This document shows positions 7,083 through 14,470 of a stretch of DNA of 64,000 nt, in pieces. Source of the DNA: Hydrogeniiclostridium mannosilyticum. Its GTDB lineage: Bacteria; Bacillota; Clostridia; Oscillospirales; Acutalibacteraceae. The position numbers were made by a program, and so were the translations under genes. Each line of letters begins with the position of its first letter. Within the stretch, counting starts at the first letter, position 1. Location: assembly GCF_003268275.1 (NCBI RefSeq), contig NZ_QLYR01000003.1:124001-188000 (forward strand). The letters are read 5' to 3'. The notes under the pieces are model-generated. The model made no database searches. It was not told the DNA's origin and saw nothing but the letters and a program-made list of their open reading frames with translations.

Positions 7083-8261
7083 CTACCTTTCATATTTTGA
7101 ATTTCCAAAGCGTGTATCACGCTGTTTATACTGCTGTTTTTCTCGTGCCTGTTCCAGTAAACTGTCAATTTGCTTACTGCCGAATACCTTGCGTAGCAGC
7201 TTGTAATCCTTGTTTTCTGAACGCAGATTTTCATTTTCGTCTGTTAGTTTTTCATTAACTTTAATGAGTTTCTCGTTTTCATGGTACAGATTTCCGTTAG
7301 TAATGTTGAGTCTATAATAATTGTCCCATCCCTCAAAGCATCTGACAAGCACCGTCTTGATAAGCGCCTTTAATCTCTTTACAAAAGGCTCGACAATTTT
7401 ACTTCTGTATGCCTTTGCCGACATTAAGCCTTGCGGCTCAGGCAACTGATATTCGGGTGAATTATCAAGTGAATTTGTCAGTTCTGTCAGATCGTTTATA
7501 CCCTCATCATAGTTGTGTATTCGTTCGGACAACACCTTAAATTCAGCTTGTTTCTGCTCGATTTCAGCACCTAATTTTTCAACCTCTGCGGCTCGTTCCT
7601 GCTTTTTGTAATCGAGAACAGAGAGGTGTTTTTCGTGTGTGTCCTTGTGTTCCCACTCTATTCCATAGCGTTCCATCACGGCGGCAAGCTGTTCTTTTTC
7701 GGATTGTATCCATTGATTCCACTCTGTATTTTCACGAGTGCCGCCCTTGAATCCCTGTATCGCTAATGCCTGTTTGAGTGATACACGGGTATCTAATCCA
7801 CGCTTGCTACCAGTAGTGAACGGAACAAAATCAATGTGAATATGCGGCGTTGCTTCGTCCATGTGTAGATGGGCTGAGAATACTTTTAACTGTGGATTTC
7901 TTTCCTGAAAGCCTCTATAATATTCATCTAAGACCTGTTTTGCAAGTTGTCCGTTCTCACTTTCCGCACCCATATCGTCTTTATTTCCTATCTGCAAAAT
8001 GATTTCGTGGAACGATTTTTCCTGCTTAGAATTGCAGATTTTATCATAATAGTTTTTGATTTTTCGGTCTGCTCTTGTCTGCTTATCATTGTGCCTTTTC
8101 AGTGCTTCATCAAACAATTCGTGATAGACTTTCTTGATATTTTCATTGCAATAATCTATATTGAGGTGAGTGCGTGTAGGGTCAACATTTGCCGCTTTAA
8201 ACTTGCGGCTGTTGTGATTGACTGAGCCGTCACCCACCATTGCGCTTATCGTTCTCTGCAT
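7083..8261 (-). CDS. MobV-type relaxase (Mob/Pre)
   Basis: 392-residue relaxase that would nick the element's oriT and lead the strand during mobilization. The metal-binding histidine motif HLHMDEATPHIH lies at residues 131-142, and the N-terminal DPTRTHLNIDY at 27-37 matches the NPSRSHLNYEL region of the Mob/Pre family (pMV158 MobM type). From about residue 230 the protein turns into a long coiled coil (EVEKLGAEIEQKQ and KLTDENENLRSEN), as often seen behind such catalytic domains. The start chosen is the ATG at 8261, because GGAGGT stands 7 nt before it. The 240 bp upstream are full of small palindromes and are the natural place for oriT. Confidence 0.88.
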   Translation of the reverse strand: MQRTISAMVGDGSVNHNSRKFKAANVDPTRTHLNIDYCNENIKKVYHELFDEALKRHNDKQTRADRKIKNYYDKICNSKQEKSFHEIILQIGNKDDMGAESENGQLAKQVLDEYYRGFQERNPQLKVFSAHLHMDEATPHIHIDFVPFTTGSKRGLDTRVSLKQALAIQGFKGGTRENTEWNQWIQSEKEQLAAVMERYGIEWEHKDTHEKHLSVLDYKKQERAAEVEKLGAEIEQKQAEFKVLSERIHNYDEGINDLTELTNSLDNSPEYQLPEPQGLMSAKAYRSKIVEPFVKRLKALIKTVLVRCFEGWDNYYRLNITNGNLYHENEKLIKVNEKLTDENENLRSENKDYKLLRKVFGSKQIDSLLEQAREKQQYKQRDTRFGNSKYER

Positions 8262-8520
8262 TTTATATACCTCCAACCTCTAAAATTTCTCCTTTCTCGG
8301 TTCTGTTACTCTTGTCAAGAGTAACGCAAAAGCACTTTTGACAGGCAAGCCTATCAAAAATGCAACCTGCAAGCAGGTTTTGCGCTCTCCGAGGGGCAAA
8401 GAACACCTTTGAAAAGGTGCTCTCTGCGCTCTCCACCAAACTTTATCACTTCCCGAAAAAGGAACATTGCAAGATTGCAGATGTGCTTGCCTTTGCAATG
8501 TTGCAACCTTAAAAGGCTGC
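8262..8520. other. Candidate oriT: chain of short perfect palindromes
   Basis: Directly upstream of the relaxase gene, 8305-8502 contains GTTACTCTT-3-AAGAGTAAC (8305-8325), CAAAAG-2-CTTTTG (8327-8340), AGGC-2-GCCT (8343-8352), AACCTGC-2-GCAGGTT (8364-8379), CACCTTT-2-AAAGGTG (8404-8419) and AACATTGCAA...TTGCAATGTT (8463-8502). TGCGCTCTCC is repeated at 8381 and 8425. No gene is present. MobV relaxases act on a hairpin-bearing oriT next to their own gene. The exact nick site cannot be read. Confidence 0.55.
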
Positions 8521-9483
8521 TCACTCTATTTCTTCGGGAAGATCCCAATACCATTGACTGCCCTCTTTGCGTGAACGGACATTCAGTGCTTTCTTTGCTT
8601 CATCCAGCACACGCTTTGAGATTCCCATCGCCTGTGCTTTCTTTACCAGCTCCTTCTGCGGATATTTGCCCTTTGAAAGATATTCAAGGATAAGATTTTC
8701 CGCCTGCTCAGATTTCTTTTCTTTTGGAATACCACTTAATAGATCGTCAACCGAAATGTCATAATGTCCGAGCCATCGAAATCCGTTTTCCTTGTCCAAC
8801 TCAAAAGCAATCGGCTCGCCCTCAGGAGCAAGGGAGGACTTGTCCTGCACCATCACTCGTATCTGCGGATTATCTTTAATTCTTCCGACAATCAAAACAC
8901 TTCGTGCCGAAGCCTGAAAGTCAATGGAGCCGAGTCCACGATAGGAAGATTTATTTCCGCTGCCTTTATTCATATGCCCCACAAGCAAAACTGCACAGTC
9001 ATATTTTTCTGCAATCTTTCCAAGCTGTGCCATCACGCTGCGCACCTCGTTAGCGTTGTTCATATTGATATTCGCACCGACATACGCCTGAATCGGATCA
9101 AGAATTACCACTCTTGCGCCGACCTCTATGATTGCTTTTTCGATGCGTTCATCAAGCATACTAAGTGCGGCTTCTGATTCGTCTATGACTTTGATTTGCG
9201 AGCAATCCGCTTCTGCCGCCTCTAACCTCGGCTTAATGGTATCCTCCAGCCCGTCTTCGGCGGTTTGGTAAATCACTCTGACCGGCTCACGCTCGGTATC
9301 TTCATAGGGCAGCGCTTCTCCTTTTGAGAGAAGTGCCGCCAGTCTTAATGCTAAAGTCGTTTTCCCCTCGCCGGGATCACCCTGAATAATTGTGATTTTC
9401 CCGTATGGAATATACGGATACCAAAGCCAGTTCACTTGTTTGCTTTGAACTTCGTCCATACTGATAATTTTCAGTTCAGCCAT
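8521..9483 (-). CDS. RepA-like AAA/RecA-fold ATPase
   Basis: 320-residue P-loop ATPase. Walker A is GDPGEGKTT at residues 35-43, Walker B is ARVVILDPIQAYVG around 120-135, followed by LLVGHMNKG and SYRGLGSIDFQASAR, which is the arrangement of the RepA/DnaB-like RecA-fold helicases (AAA_25). The C-terminal 70 residues form a winged-helix-like domain (KKAQAMGISKRVLDEAKKAL). Proteins of this type unwind DNA during plasmid-like replication of mobile elements, so it may let the excised circle replicate for a while. It sits between the MobC-like and relaxase genes. The role in replication is inferred from the family. Confidence 0.82.
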   Translation of the reverse strand: MAELKIISMDEVQSKQVNWLWYPYIPYGKITIIQGDPGEGKTTLALRLAALLSKGEALPYEDTEREPVRVIYQTAEDGLEDTIKPRLEAAEADCSQIKVIDESEAALSMLDERIEKAIIEVGARVVILDPIQAYVGANINMNNANEVRSVMAQLGKIAEKYDCAVLLVGHMNKGSGNKSSYRGLGSIDFQASARSVLIVGRIKDNPQIRVMVQDKSSLAPEGEPIAFELDKENGFRWLGHYDISVDDLLSGIPKEKKSEQAENLILEYLSKGKYPQKELVKKAQAMGISKRVLDEAKKALNVRSRKEGSQWYWDLPEEIE

Positions 9484-9590
9484 TCATACCACCGCCTTTC
9501 AAAACAAAACTGTTGATTTTTGAGCGATATGCGGTTATATTATTAGCAGATACATTGAGTGACTGCCTTTCATCTGCGCCAACAGATGAT

Positions 9591-9944
9591 TTACAGGTGG
9601 TCATTTCTTTTTGTCTGTTCATTCGCTTCCCCCTTTAATCCATATAAAATCTCTGTGATAAGTTCGATGTTATTGAGCAATTCCTCATCAACACCATTGC
9701 CCGCCTCAATGCGTTTCAGTTCGTCCAAAACAGCGGTAAGTTCATTGCGGAGCGCCTTATATACTCTTGGATTGCCCTGCACCACTACATCACGGTTAAG
9801 ACAGCGGCGGTAACAGTATTCCTGTTTTGGAAGTCCTGAAAGTCTGACAGCTGTATTGATTTGTTCATTTTCTTCGGGCGATACTCGAAACCCGACTGTA
9901 ATATTCCTAAAACGGTTATGTCTGTCCACATTCTTTGCCGACAT
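9591..9944 (-). CDS. MobC-like mobilization accessory protein
   Basis: 117-residue protein with a ribbon-helix-helix-like N-terminus (NITVGFRVSPEENEQINTAV, then SGLPKQEYCYRRCLNRDV) typical of relaxosome accessory proteins. These bind near oriT and help the relaxase melt DNA. The C-terminal half is helical and acidic. It begins 1 bp after the integrase stop codon and is followed by the ATPase gene, so it belongs to the int-mob transcription unit. The annotation rests on the pattern and the neighbourhood; a direct repressor role is possible. Confidence 0.65.
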   Translation of the reverse strand: MSAKNVDRHNRFRNITVGFRVSPEENEQINTAVRLSGLPKQEYCYRRCLNRDVVVQGNPRVYKALRNELTAVLDELKRIEAGNGVDEELLNNIELITEILYGLKGEANEQTKRNDHL

Positions 9945-9945
9945 T

Positions 9946-11019
9946 TTATTCGCCTCTTTCCATATCTAACTTGTCCGCCATTTCAGCCTGCTTTGACGGA
10001 AACAGATGAGCGTAGTTATAGGTGATATCTATACTCTCGTGTCCCACACGATCGGCAATAGCAGTTGCCGAGAAGCCTAAATCAATTAAGTGACTGACAT
10101 GGCTGTGTCGAATGTCGTGTATTCTAATTCGTTTTACACCTGAAACTTTTGAGCCTCTATCCATTTCTCGGTGCAGATAGCTTTTGGTAACAGGAAACAT
10201 TCTGTCCTCCAGCCCCACATCATAAAGTATTTTCAAATAGTCCTGCATTTCATCGCAGAGGAATTTGGGCATCTGAATGGTGCGGTTGCTCTTTTCTGTT
10301 TTCGGCGTGGTGATAATATCCCTGCCATTCAGGTGTTGAAACGATTTGTTGATCATCACCGTCCGCTTTTCAAAATCAAAATCCGCAGGCGTAAGAGCCA
10401 ACAACTCTCCCTCACGGATACCGCACCAATAGAGCATTTCAAACGCATAGAAAGACATCGGTTTATCCATCATCACATCTGCAAATTTCATATATTCTTC
10501 TTTCGTCCAAAAGAGCATTTCACGGTTTTTCTTTTTGCCCATACTGCCTGACTTCTTGCAGGGATTTTCTTTTAGGTTGTAATACCTGACAGCGTGATTG
10601 AATATCGCTGATAGCTGATTGTGAATGGTTTTCAGATATACAGGCGAATACTGCTTTCCGTTCTCGTCTTTATGATTGATAAGTTCGTTTTGCCATGTGA
10701 TAATTTGCTGTGCGGTGATGTTGCACATCTTCAGCTTCCCGAAATAGGGAATGAGTTTTGTCTGAATAATATGCTCCTTCGTTGCCCAAGTGTTTTCCTT
10801 AATGCGGCTCTGCATATCTGCGGTGTAATGCTCGACAAAGCTCTTGAAACTCATATCCAAGTCACCGCCCAACTTGTTAAGCTGCTCACGCTCCCAAGCC
10901 TGTGCTTCACGCTTGGTTTTAAATCCACGCTTCTGCGTTTGTTTTCGCTCTCCGTTCCAATCGGTGTAACGGTAAAGCACTCGCCAAGTGTTTGTTTTTT
11001 CTTCTTTATATACTGCCAT
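9946..11019 (-). CDS. int: Tyrosine integrase
   Basis: 357-residue phage-type tyrosine recombinase that catalyses integration at guaA and excision. Domains in order: an AP2-like arm-binding region (residues 1-50, WRVLYRYTDWNGERKQTQKRGF), a SAM-like core-binding domain (about 55-160), and the catalytic domain. Catalytic residues visible are R202 (CGIREGEL), H301 and R304 (HDIRH), H327 (GHES) and the nucleophile Y336 in DITYNYAH. The arm-binding domain agrees with the twin 20-bp repeats at the element ends. The gene lies 4 bp behind xis on the guaA-proximal side. Intact. Confidence 0.95.
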   Translation of the reverse strand: MAVYKEEKTNTWRVLYRYTDWNGERKQTQKRGFKTKREAQAWEREQLNKLGGDLDMSFKSFVEHYTADMQSRIKENTWATKEHIIQTKLIPYFGKLKMCNITAQQIITWQNELINHKDENGKQYSPVYLKTIHNQLSAIFNHAVRYYNLKENPCKKSGSMGKKKNREMLFWTKEEYMKFADVMMDKPMSFYAFEMLYWCGIREGELLALTPADFDFEKRTVMINKSFQHLNGRDIITTPKTEKSNRTIQMPKFLCDEMQDYLKILYDVGLEDRMFPVTKSYLHREMDRGSKVSGVKRIRIHDIRHSHVSHLIDLGFSATAIADRVGHESIDITYNYAHLFPSKQAEMADKLDMERGE

Positions 11020-11022
11020 TGT

Positions 11023-11220
11023 TTAATCCCTCTCTTTCTTAGTTGCACCGTAGCAGGTGCGTTCCATAAAATATCGCTTATTCACTCGCCCCGAAATTGT
11101 CATAACCCCTTTTTCTTTTAACTCGGCATTTAATTTCTGAACGATTTTGTAAGCGTATGATTTTGAGATACCCAATTCCTGAGCCACCTCATCAACTCTC
11201 ATAAAGCTCGTACTTTCCAT
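11023..11220 (-). CDS. xis: Excisionase / helix-turn-helix protein
   Basis: 65-residue protein with an excisionase-type winged helix: RVDEVAQELGISKSYAYKIVQ is the recognition HTH, followed by basic residues ending in RVNKRYF. It is the first gene of the mobility operon and lies 3 bp before int, the usual xis-int order. It should bend the att DNA and favour excision. It is slightly shorter than Tn916 Xis but similar in layout. Its start ATG at 11220 follows GGGGGGGATGA. Confidence 0.8.
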   Translation of the reverse strand: MESTSFMRVDEVAQELGISKSYAYKIVQKLNAELKEKGVMTISGRVNKRYFMERTCYGATKKERD

Positions 11221-11511
11221 TTCATCCCCCCCTTTATTTGTTTTTGATAATTCGTTTATTTAGTGTCGGAGAACTTTCTGACCGCATTCCGATTTGCCCG
11301 AGCGGATATGCCATTACCGTGACATATGACGGTTATTCTGTTGTCAAGCAATAACTTAACGCTATTTGCTTAACTATTATACTAAACAAATTCCGTAAAG
11401 TCAAGTGGTTTTTAAGAAAATATTAAGCTTTTTTGCTATTGCTATCTTGACGATACTTAAATATATATGTTATACTGATTGCACAATACATAAACAAGGA
11501 GCGTAATTGCT
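11221..11511. promoter_or_regulatory. Divergent xis/xre control region with two promoters
   Basis: Minus strand promoter for xis-int-mob: TTGACT (11399-11404), 17-bp spacer, TATAAT (11376-11381). Plus strand promoter for the XRE gene: TTGACG (11447-11452), 18-bp spacer, TATACT (11471-11476). Inverted repeats that could be operators are ACCGT-8-ACGGT at 11313-11330 and AAGCAATA...TATTTGCTT around 11347-11370, the latter just downstream of the xis -10 box. This is a genetic-switch layout, with the XRE protein as the likely repressor. Confidence 0.7.
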
Positions 11512-12036
11512 ATGGCAATCGGTGAAAGAATTCGTTTCTTCCGCAATCTGCGGGGAATGACACAAAAGTATTTAGGAACGGTAGTCGGCTTTCCCGAAAA
11601 GACAGCGGATATTCGTATGGCACAGTATGAATCCGGCTCAAGAACGCCGAAAGCTGATTTGACAGAAAGTCTTGCCAGCGTGCTTGGAGTTTCTCCGCTG
11701 GCTCTGTCTGTCCCCGACATTGACAGCTATCTTGGTTTAATGCACACGCTGTTTACATTAGAGGATCGCTACGGTCTGACAATTGAAAAAGGGGAGAACG
11801 GCGTTTCTATGCGTGTTGACCCTCGCAAGGGAAAAGACGCTGCCGAGCTTTCCGAAATGCTAAATGCGTGGGCAGAACAGGCTGAAAAATATCGCAATGG
11901 CGACATCAGCCGTGAGGACTATGACAAGTGGCGTTATAACTATCCGAAATATGATGAAAATTCCGGTTATGTGAAAGTGCCGTCGCAAGCACTCAGCGAT
12001 ACACTTCTTGAAACATATAAAGATAAGCTGAAATAA
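11512..12036 (+). CDS. XRE-family regulator of the element
   Basis: 174-residue protein with an N-terminal helix-turn-helix of the Cro/C1 type (residues 3-65, ERIRFFRNLRGMTQKYLG and IRMAQYESGSRTPKADL) and a longer C-terminal region without a motif I recognise. It is transcribed divergently from the xis-int-mob operon, across a region with two face-to-face promoters. That position fits a repressor controlling excision and mobilization. The ATG follows AAGGAG. The element has no SOS-type peptidase or ImmA-like partner next to it, so the inducing signal is unknown. Confidence 0.8.
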   Translation: MAIGERIRFFRNLRGMTQKYLGTVVGFPEKTADIRMAQYESGSRTPKADLTESLASVLGVSPLALSVPDIDSYLGLMHTLFTLEDRYGLTIEKGENGVSMRVDPRKGKDAAELSEMLNAWAEQAEKYRNGDISREDYDKWRYNYPKYDENSGYVKVPSQALSDTLLETYKDKLK

Positions 12037-12055
12037 ATGATAGGGGGAAATGATA

Positions 12056-12547
12056 ATGTCAGAAAAGGAAAGCAAAGTCCGACTGGGTGAAGGTATTTCT
12101 GATGGCGTAAAAAGTAAAGTTAATCAAGAAGCATTAGGCATTTGCAATCTTCTTCTTGAGCGTTTATTCAAGTATCTAGAGGGAAAAGTCCAAGACATTG
12201 ACTTTGAAAAACTTTTTAGCAAAAAGGATAAAGAGAAAATTGTTTCTCTTTGGTCTTCCACACTTGAAGAAAAAGGTCTTCTTCCCAAAGGGTATGCGGG
12301 ATTGCCTGATAATCTTTTGATTGACAATATGCATCAGGATGGATATATGGAGGGCTTATATGCTGGATACGCTCTATCTATGATATCTCTGGTTGATAAC
12401 AACGCACCAAAAGAGTTGATTTTCTCTGTAAGAGATGAAGTTCGCCCAAATTTGTTTGGACATCATTTTAATGACAGAGATGAATTCTATAACCTTTATA
12501 AAAGTGAAAAGTATAGCTGGGTTGAAAATTCTAACAAAGAAGACTAA
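12056..12547 (+). CDS. Hypothetical protein of the element
   Basis: 163-residue protein that I do not recognise. It is charged and mainly helical in its first 80 residues, then has a small hydrophobic stretch (MEGLYAGYALSMISLVD) and an acidic end (SWVENSNKED). The ATG at 12056 is preferred over the one at 12050 because the GGGGG ribosome-binding site is 8 nt ahead of it. It lies 19 bp downstream of the XRE gene and ends in its own terminator, so it is cotranscribed with the regulator. It could be cargo, an anti-repressor or a host-interaction factor; nothing in the sequence decides. Confidence 0.6.
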   Translation: MSEKESKVRLGEGISDGVKSKVNQEALGICNLLLERLFKYLEGKVQDIDFEKLFSKKDKEKIVSLWSSTLEEKGLLPKGYAGLPDNLLIDNMHQDGYMEGLYAGYALSMISLVDNNAPKELIFSVRDEVRPNLFGHHFNDRDEFYNLYKSEKYSWVENSNKED

Positions 12548-12581
12548 TATAATCGGTGAATTAAAATTTTACAGCATACAA

Positions 12582-12621
12582 AAAGAGCTAACTGACTTAT
12601 CAAAAAATCAGTTAGCTCTTT
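12582..12621. terminator. Bidirectional terminator at the element's right end
   Basis: AAAGAGCTAACTGA and TCAGTTAGCTCTTT form a perfect 14-bp stem with a 12-nt loop. T-rich tracts follow on both strands. It ends the XRE operon and can also stop guaA transcription from entering the element. Confidence 0.85.
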
Positions 12622-12643
12622 ACTTTTACAATAATTCAAATAA

Positions 12644-12663
12644 TGTTGCCATTTTGTTGCCAC
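12644..12663. repeat. Arm-type integrase-binding repeat, right
   Basis: TGTTGCCATTTTGTTGCCAC, a 19/20 copy of 2955-2974 in direct orientation, about 60 bp inside the guaA-side att site. Confidence 0.7.
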
Positions 12664-12720
12664 AGAGGGCTTTCAAACGGCGAAAAGCCTTTATTCACGG
12701 GCTTTTTCACGGGTGTGAAA

Positions 12721-12732
12721 TCATTCCCACTC
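12721..12732. repeat. Right attachment site within guaA 3' end
   Basis: TCATTCCCACTC encodes, on the minus strand, the last residues Glu-Trp-Glu and the TGA of guaA. It is a one-mismatch copy of the left att site. Confidence 0.8.
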
Positions 12733-14019
12733 TATGGTAGCCGTCGGCTTAGGCGACAGGTCATAGCATACGCGGTTCACGTGGGGAACCTCCCTGAGAA
12801 TACGGTCCGTTATCTTCAGCAGCAACGGCCACTCCAGCTGCTCAACGGTTGCACGCATCGCATCCACCGTGTTGACGGCACGAATAATAACCGGCCAGTC
12901 AAAGCAGCGGGCATTATCGCGAACCCCAACCGATTTAAAGTCCGGGATAATCGTGAAATATTGCCACACTTTCCCCTGTAATCCAGCCCTAGCGAACTCA
13001 TCCCGCAAAATGGCATCCGATTCCCGGACAGCCTCCAGGCGGTCCCGCGTGATCGCTCCCAGGCAGCGAACCCCCAGCCCGGGGCCGGGGAAGGGCTGGC
13101 GGTAAACCATGCTGTCAGGCAGGCCCAGAGCCAGGCCGCAGGCGCGCACCTCATCCTTAAACAGCATTTTCAGCGGCTCTACCAGCTCAAACTTCAGGTC
13201 CTCCGGCAGACCGCCGACATTATGGTGGCTCTTAACCATCTTCGCTGTCTTTGTACCGCTTTCCACAATATCCGGATAGATGGTTCCCTGCGCCAAAAAG
13301 TCAATCCCCTCCAGCTTGCGGGCCTCTTCTTCAAATACGCGGATAAACTCCGCGCCGATAATCTTTCTTTTCTTTTCCGGATCTGCAACACCGGCTAGCT
13401 TATCCAGGAAACGGTCCGCCGCATCCACATAGACCAAATTAGCCTTCAGTTCATCCTGAAAAACCTGGACCACCTGCTCGGGCTCACCCTTACGCAACAA
13501 GCCGTGATTGACATGAACACAAGTCAGCTGGCTGCCAATTGCCTTGAGCAGCAGGGCGGCGACAACAGAGCTGTCTACACCGCCGGAAAGTGCCAGCAAT
13601 ACCTTTCTATTGCCCACCTGTCTGCGCACTAACTCCACCTGATCGGCGATAAAATTTTCCATATTCCAATTGGGGCGTGCCTTGCAGGTGTCAAACACAA
13701 AGGATTTTAATGCCCGCTGGATCTCTTCATCCGCCTCCGGCATGGTATTTACCACGCCGCCCCCGGCATAGTCAAAGGTATAAATGGGAAGCCCACTGTC
13801 TTTAAGCTCGGAGCTTAAACCAATTTTCTTTCCCTCGACCACGTCGTTGGGGCCGCCGTTCGCCACAACTCCCTTGACATTAGGCATATTGCGCAGCTCT
13901 TCCACCGTCACATCATAGTTGCAAATTTCGCTGTATACCCCCAGTGCGCGGATTGCCCGGGCTACATCCGTGTTGCGGTTGCTTCCCAAATCCAGCACCA
14001 CCAGCATATCTTGCTTCAT
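12721..14019 (-). CDS. guaA: GMP synthase with degenerate, shortened glutaminase domain
   Basis: 432 residues, against about 510 for glutamine-hydrolysing GMP synthases. It would aminate XMP to GMP. The ATP-pyrophosphatase domain is complete (P-loop SGGVDSS at 145-151, then the dimerisation domain with PFPGPGLGVRC and the conserved end KPTATIEWE). The first 110 residues are a remnant of the class I glutamine amidotransferase domain. GGPN is kept at 55-58, but the nucleophile segment GICYG is replaced by TFDYAG (Asp83 in the Cys position). The roughly 80 residues that normally hold the HxE of the triad are absent. The frame is intact, so it should be an ammonia-dependent enzyme or need a separate glutaminase. 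A promoter stands upstream, and the mobile element is inserted at the stop codon without changing the protein. Confidence 0.92.
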   Translation of the reverse strand: MKQDMLVVLDLGSNRNTDVARAIRALGVYSEICNYDVTVEELRNMPNVKGVVANGGPNDVVEGKKIGLSSELKDSGLPIYTFDYAGGGVVNTMPEADEEIQRALKSFVFDTCKARPNWNMENFIADQVELVRRQVGNRKVLLALSGGVDSSVVAALLLKAIGSQLTCVHVNHGLLRKGEPEQVVQVFQDELKANLVYVDAADRFLDKLAGVADPEKKRKIIGAEFIRVFEEEARKLEGIDFLAQGTIYPDIVESGTKTAKMVKSHHNVGGLPEDLKFELVEPLKMLFKDEVRACGLALGLPDSMVYRQPFPGPGLGVRCLGAITRDRLEAVRESDAILRDEFARAGLQGKVWQYFTIIPDFKSVGVRDNARCFDWPVIIRAVNTVDAMRATVEQLEWPLLLKITDRILREVPHVNRVCYDLSPKPTATIEWE

Positions 14020-14063
14020 ATTTTTACATCCCCTTATTCTGGCATAGCCGTAACTTTTTTATT

Positions 14064-14092
14064 ATTATAGCATAGGGTATGCCTGCTTACAA
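14064..14092 (-). promoter_or_regulatory. guaA promoter
   Basis: Minus strand TTGTAA, 17-bp spacer ending in TGC, TATAAT (extended -10), about 45 bp before the guaA ATG. No purine riboswitch is visible in the short leader. Confidence 0.65.
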
Positions 14093-14099
14093 TTCCAAT

Positions 14100-14335
14100 C
14101 TACAAAGATTTTGCTCGCCAAGCAGATAACGCCGGCGGTGATGAGCCATACTTCAAGTCCATTTATTCCCGGCAGCATAATATCCGAAATAATACCACCA
14201 TAAGCGCTCTTCGTGGTTATAAAAGAAGGCCTCTGCCCCATCAAACAGCGCCCGCTATATAATGATGAAATGTCAAAACATCCGCTATAGCCTCTGACAC
14301 GCTGAGCTCATCTTCAGCAATCATAGCTTCATTAA
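14100..14335 (-). pseudogene. Decayed OmpR-type response regulator receiver domain
   Basis: Pieces of a receiver domain can be read in shifted frames on the minus strand. MIAEDELSVSEAIADVL begins near 14324 and carries the acidic pocket residues. GAEAFFYNHEER follows in another frame near 14240. ISDIMLPGINGLEV, with the phosphoacceptor Asp, then follows near 14190. Two frameshifts separate them and no DNA-binding domain remains. It resembles VanR-like regulators of vancomycin-type two-component systems. No histidine kinase is left nearby. It fills the 450-bp gap between guaA and the phosphoribosyltransferase gene and is a clear sign of gene loss. Confidence 0.7.
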
Positions 14336-14390
14336 CACCTTAATAAAGCACTAAAAAGCGTGGGAACGGCTCTTACGATATGCAAAATAG

Positions 14391-14416
14391 GGAAGGCACG
14401 CTCTCGGCGTGCTCCC
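14391..14416 (-). terminator. Terminator of the phosphoribosyltransferase gene
   Basis: On the minus strand GGGGAGCACGC-cgaga-GCGTGCCTTCCC forms an 11-bp stem with one bulge, followed by TATTTTGC, 55 bp after the stop codon. Confidence 0.6.
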
Positions 14417-14470
14417 CTGTACACTTTTTCTTCATACAATTTTCCGCAGCTCTGCTCCGGGACTCACAAC

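Larger units (their letters stand above)
2847..12732 (-). mobile_element. Integrative and mobilizable element at guaA 3' end, with R-M cargo
   Basis: About 9.9 kb bounded by the 12-bp repeats at 2843-2854 and 12721-12732. Reading along the minus strand from the guaA side, it encodes Xis, tyrosine integrase, a MobC-like protein, an AAA ATPase, a MobV relaxase, TnpV, then a controller protein, DNA methyltransferase, restriction endonuclease and a DUF4268 protein. A plus-strand XRE regulator and a small protein lie at the guaA side. No type IV secretion genes are present, so transfer would need a helper conjugative element. The cargo is visibly more AT-rich than the flanks. The 3' end of guaA is a known insertion site for integrase-bearing islands. 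Confidence 0.85.

Noticed and set aside
2955-12663. The twin 20-bp repeats as terminal inverted repeats of a transposon
   Set aside because: They are in direct orientation and lie inside the att sites, and the recombinase is a tyrosine integrase, so they are better read as arm sites.
12721-14019. Shortening of GuaA as a result of the element's insertion
   Set aside because: The element touches only the 3' end and rebuilds it; the missing part is near the N-terminus, more than 900 bp away.
14020-14100. Purine (guanine or PRPP) riboswitch before guaA; similarly before purF
   Set aside because: The leaders are too short and lack the conserved loops of purine-type riboswitches.
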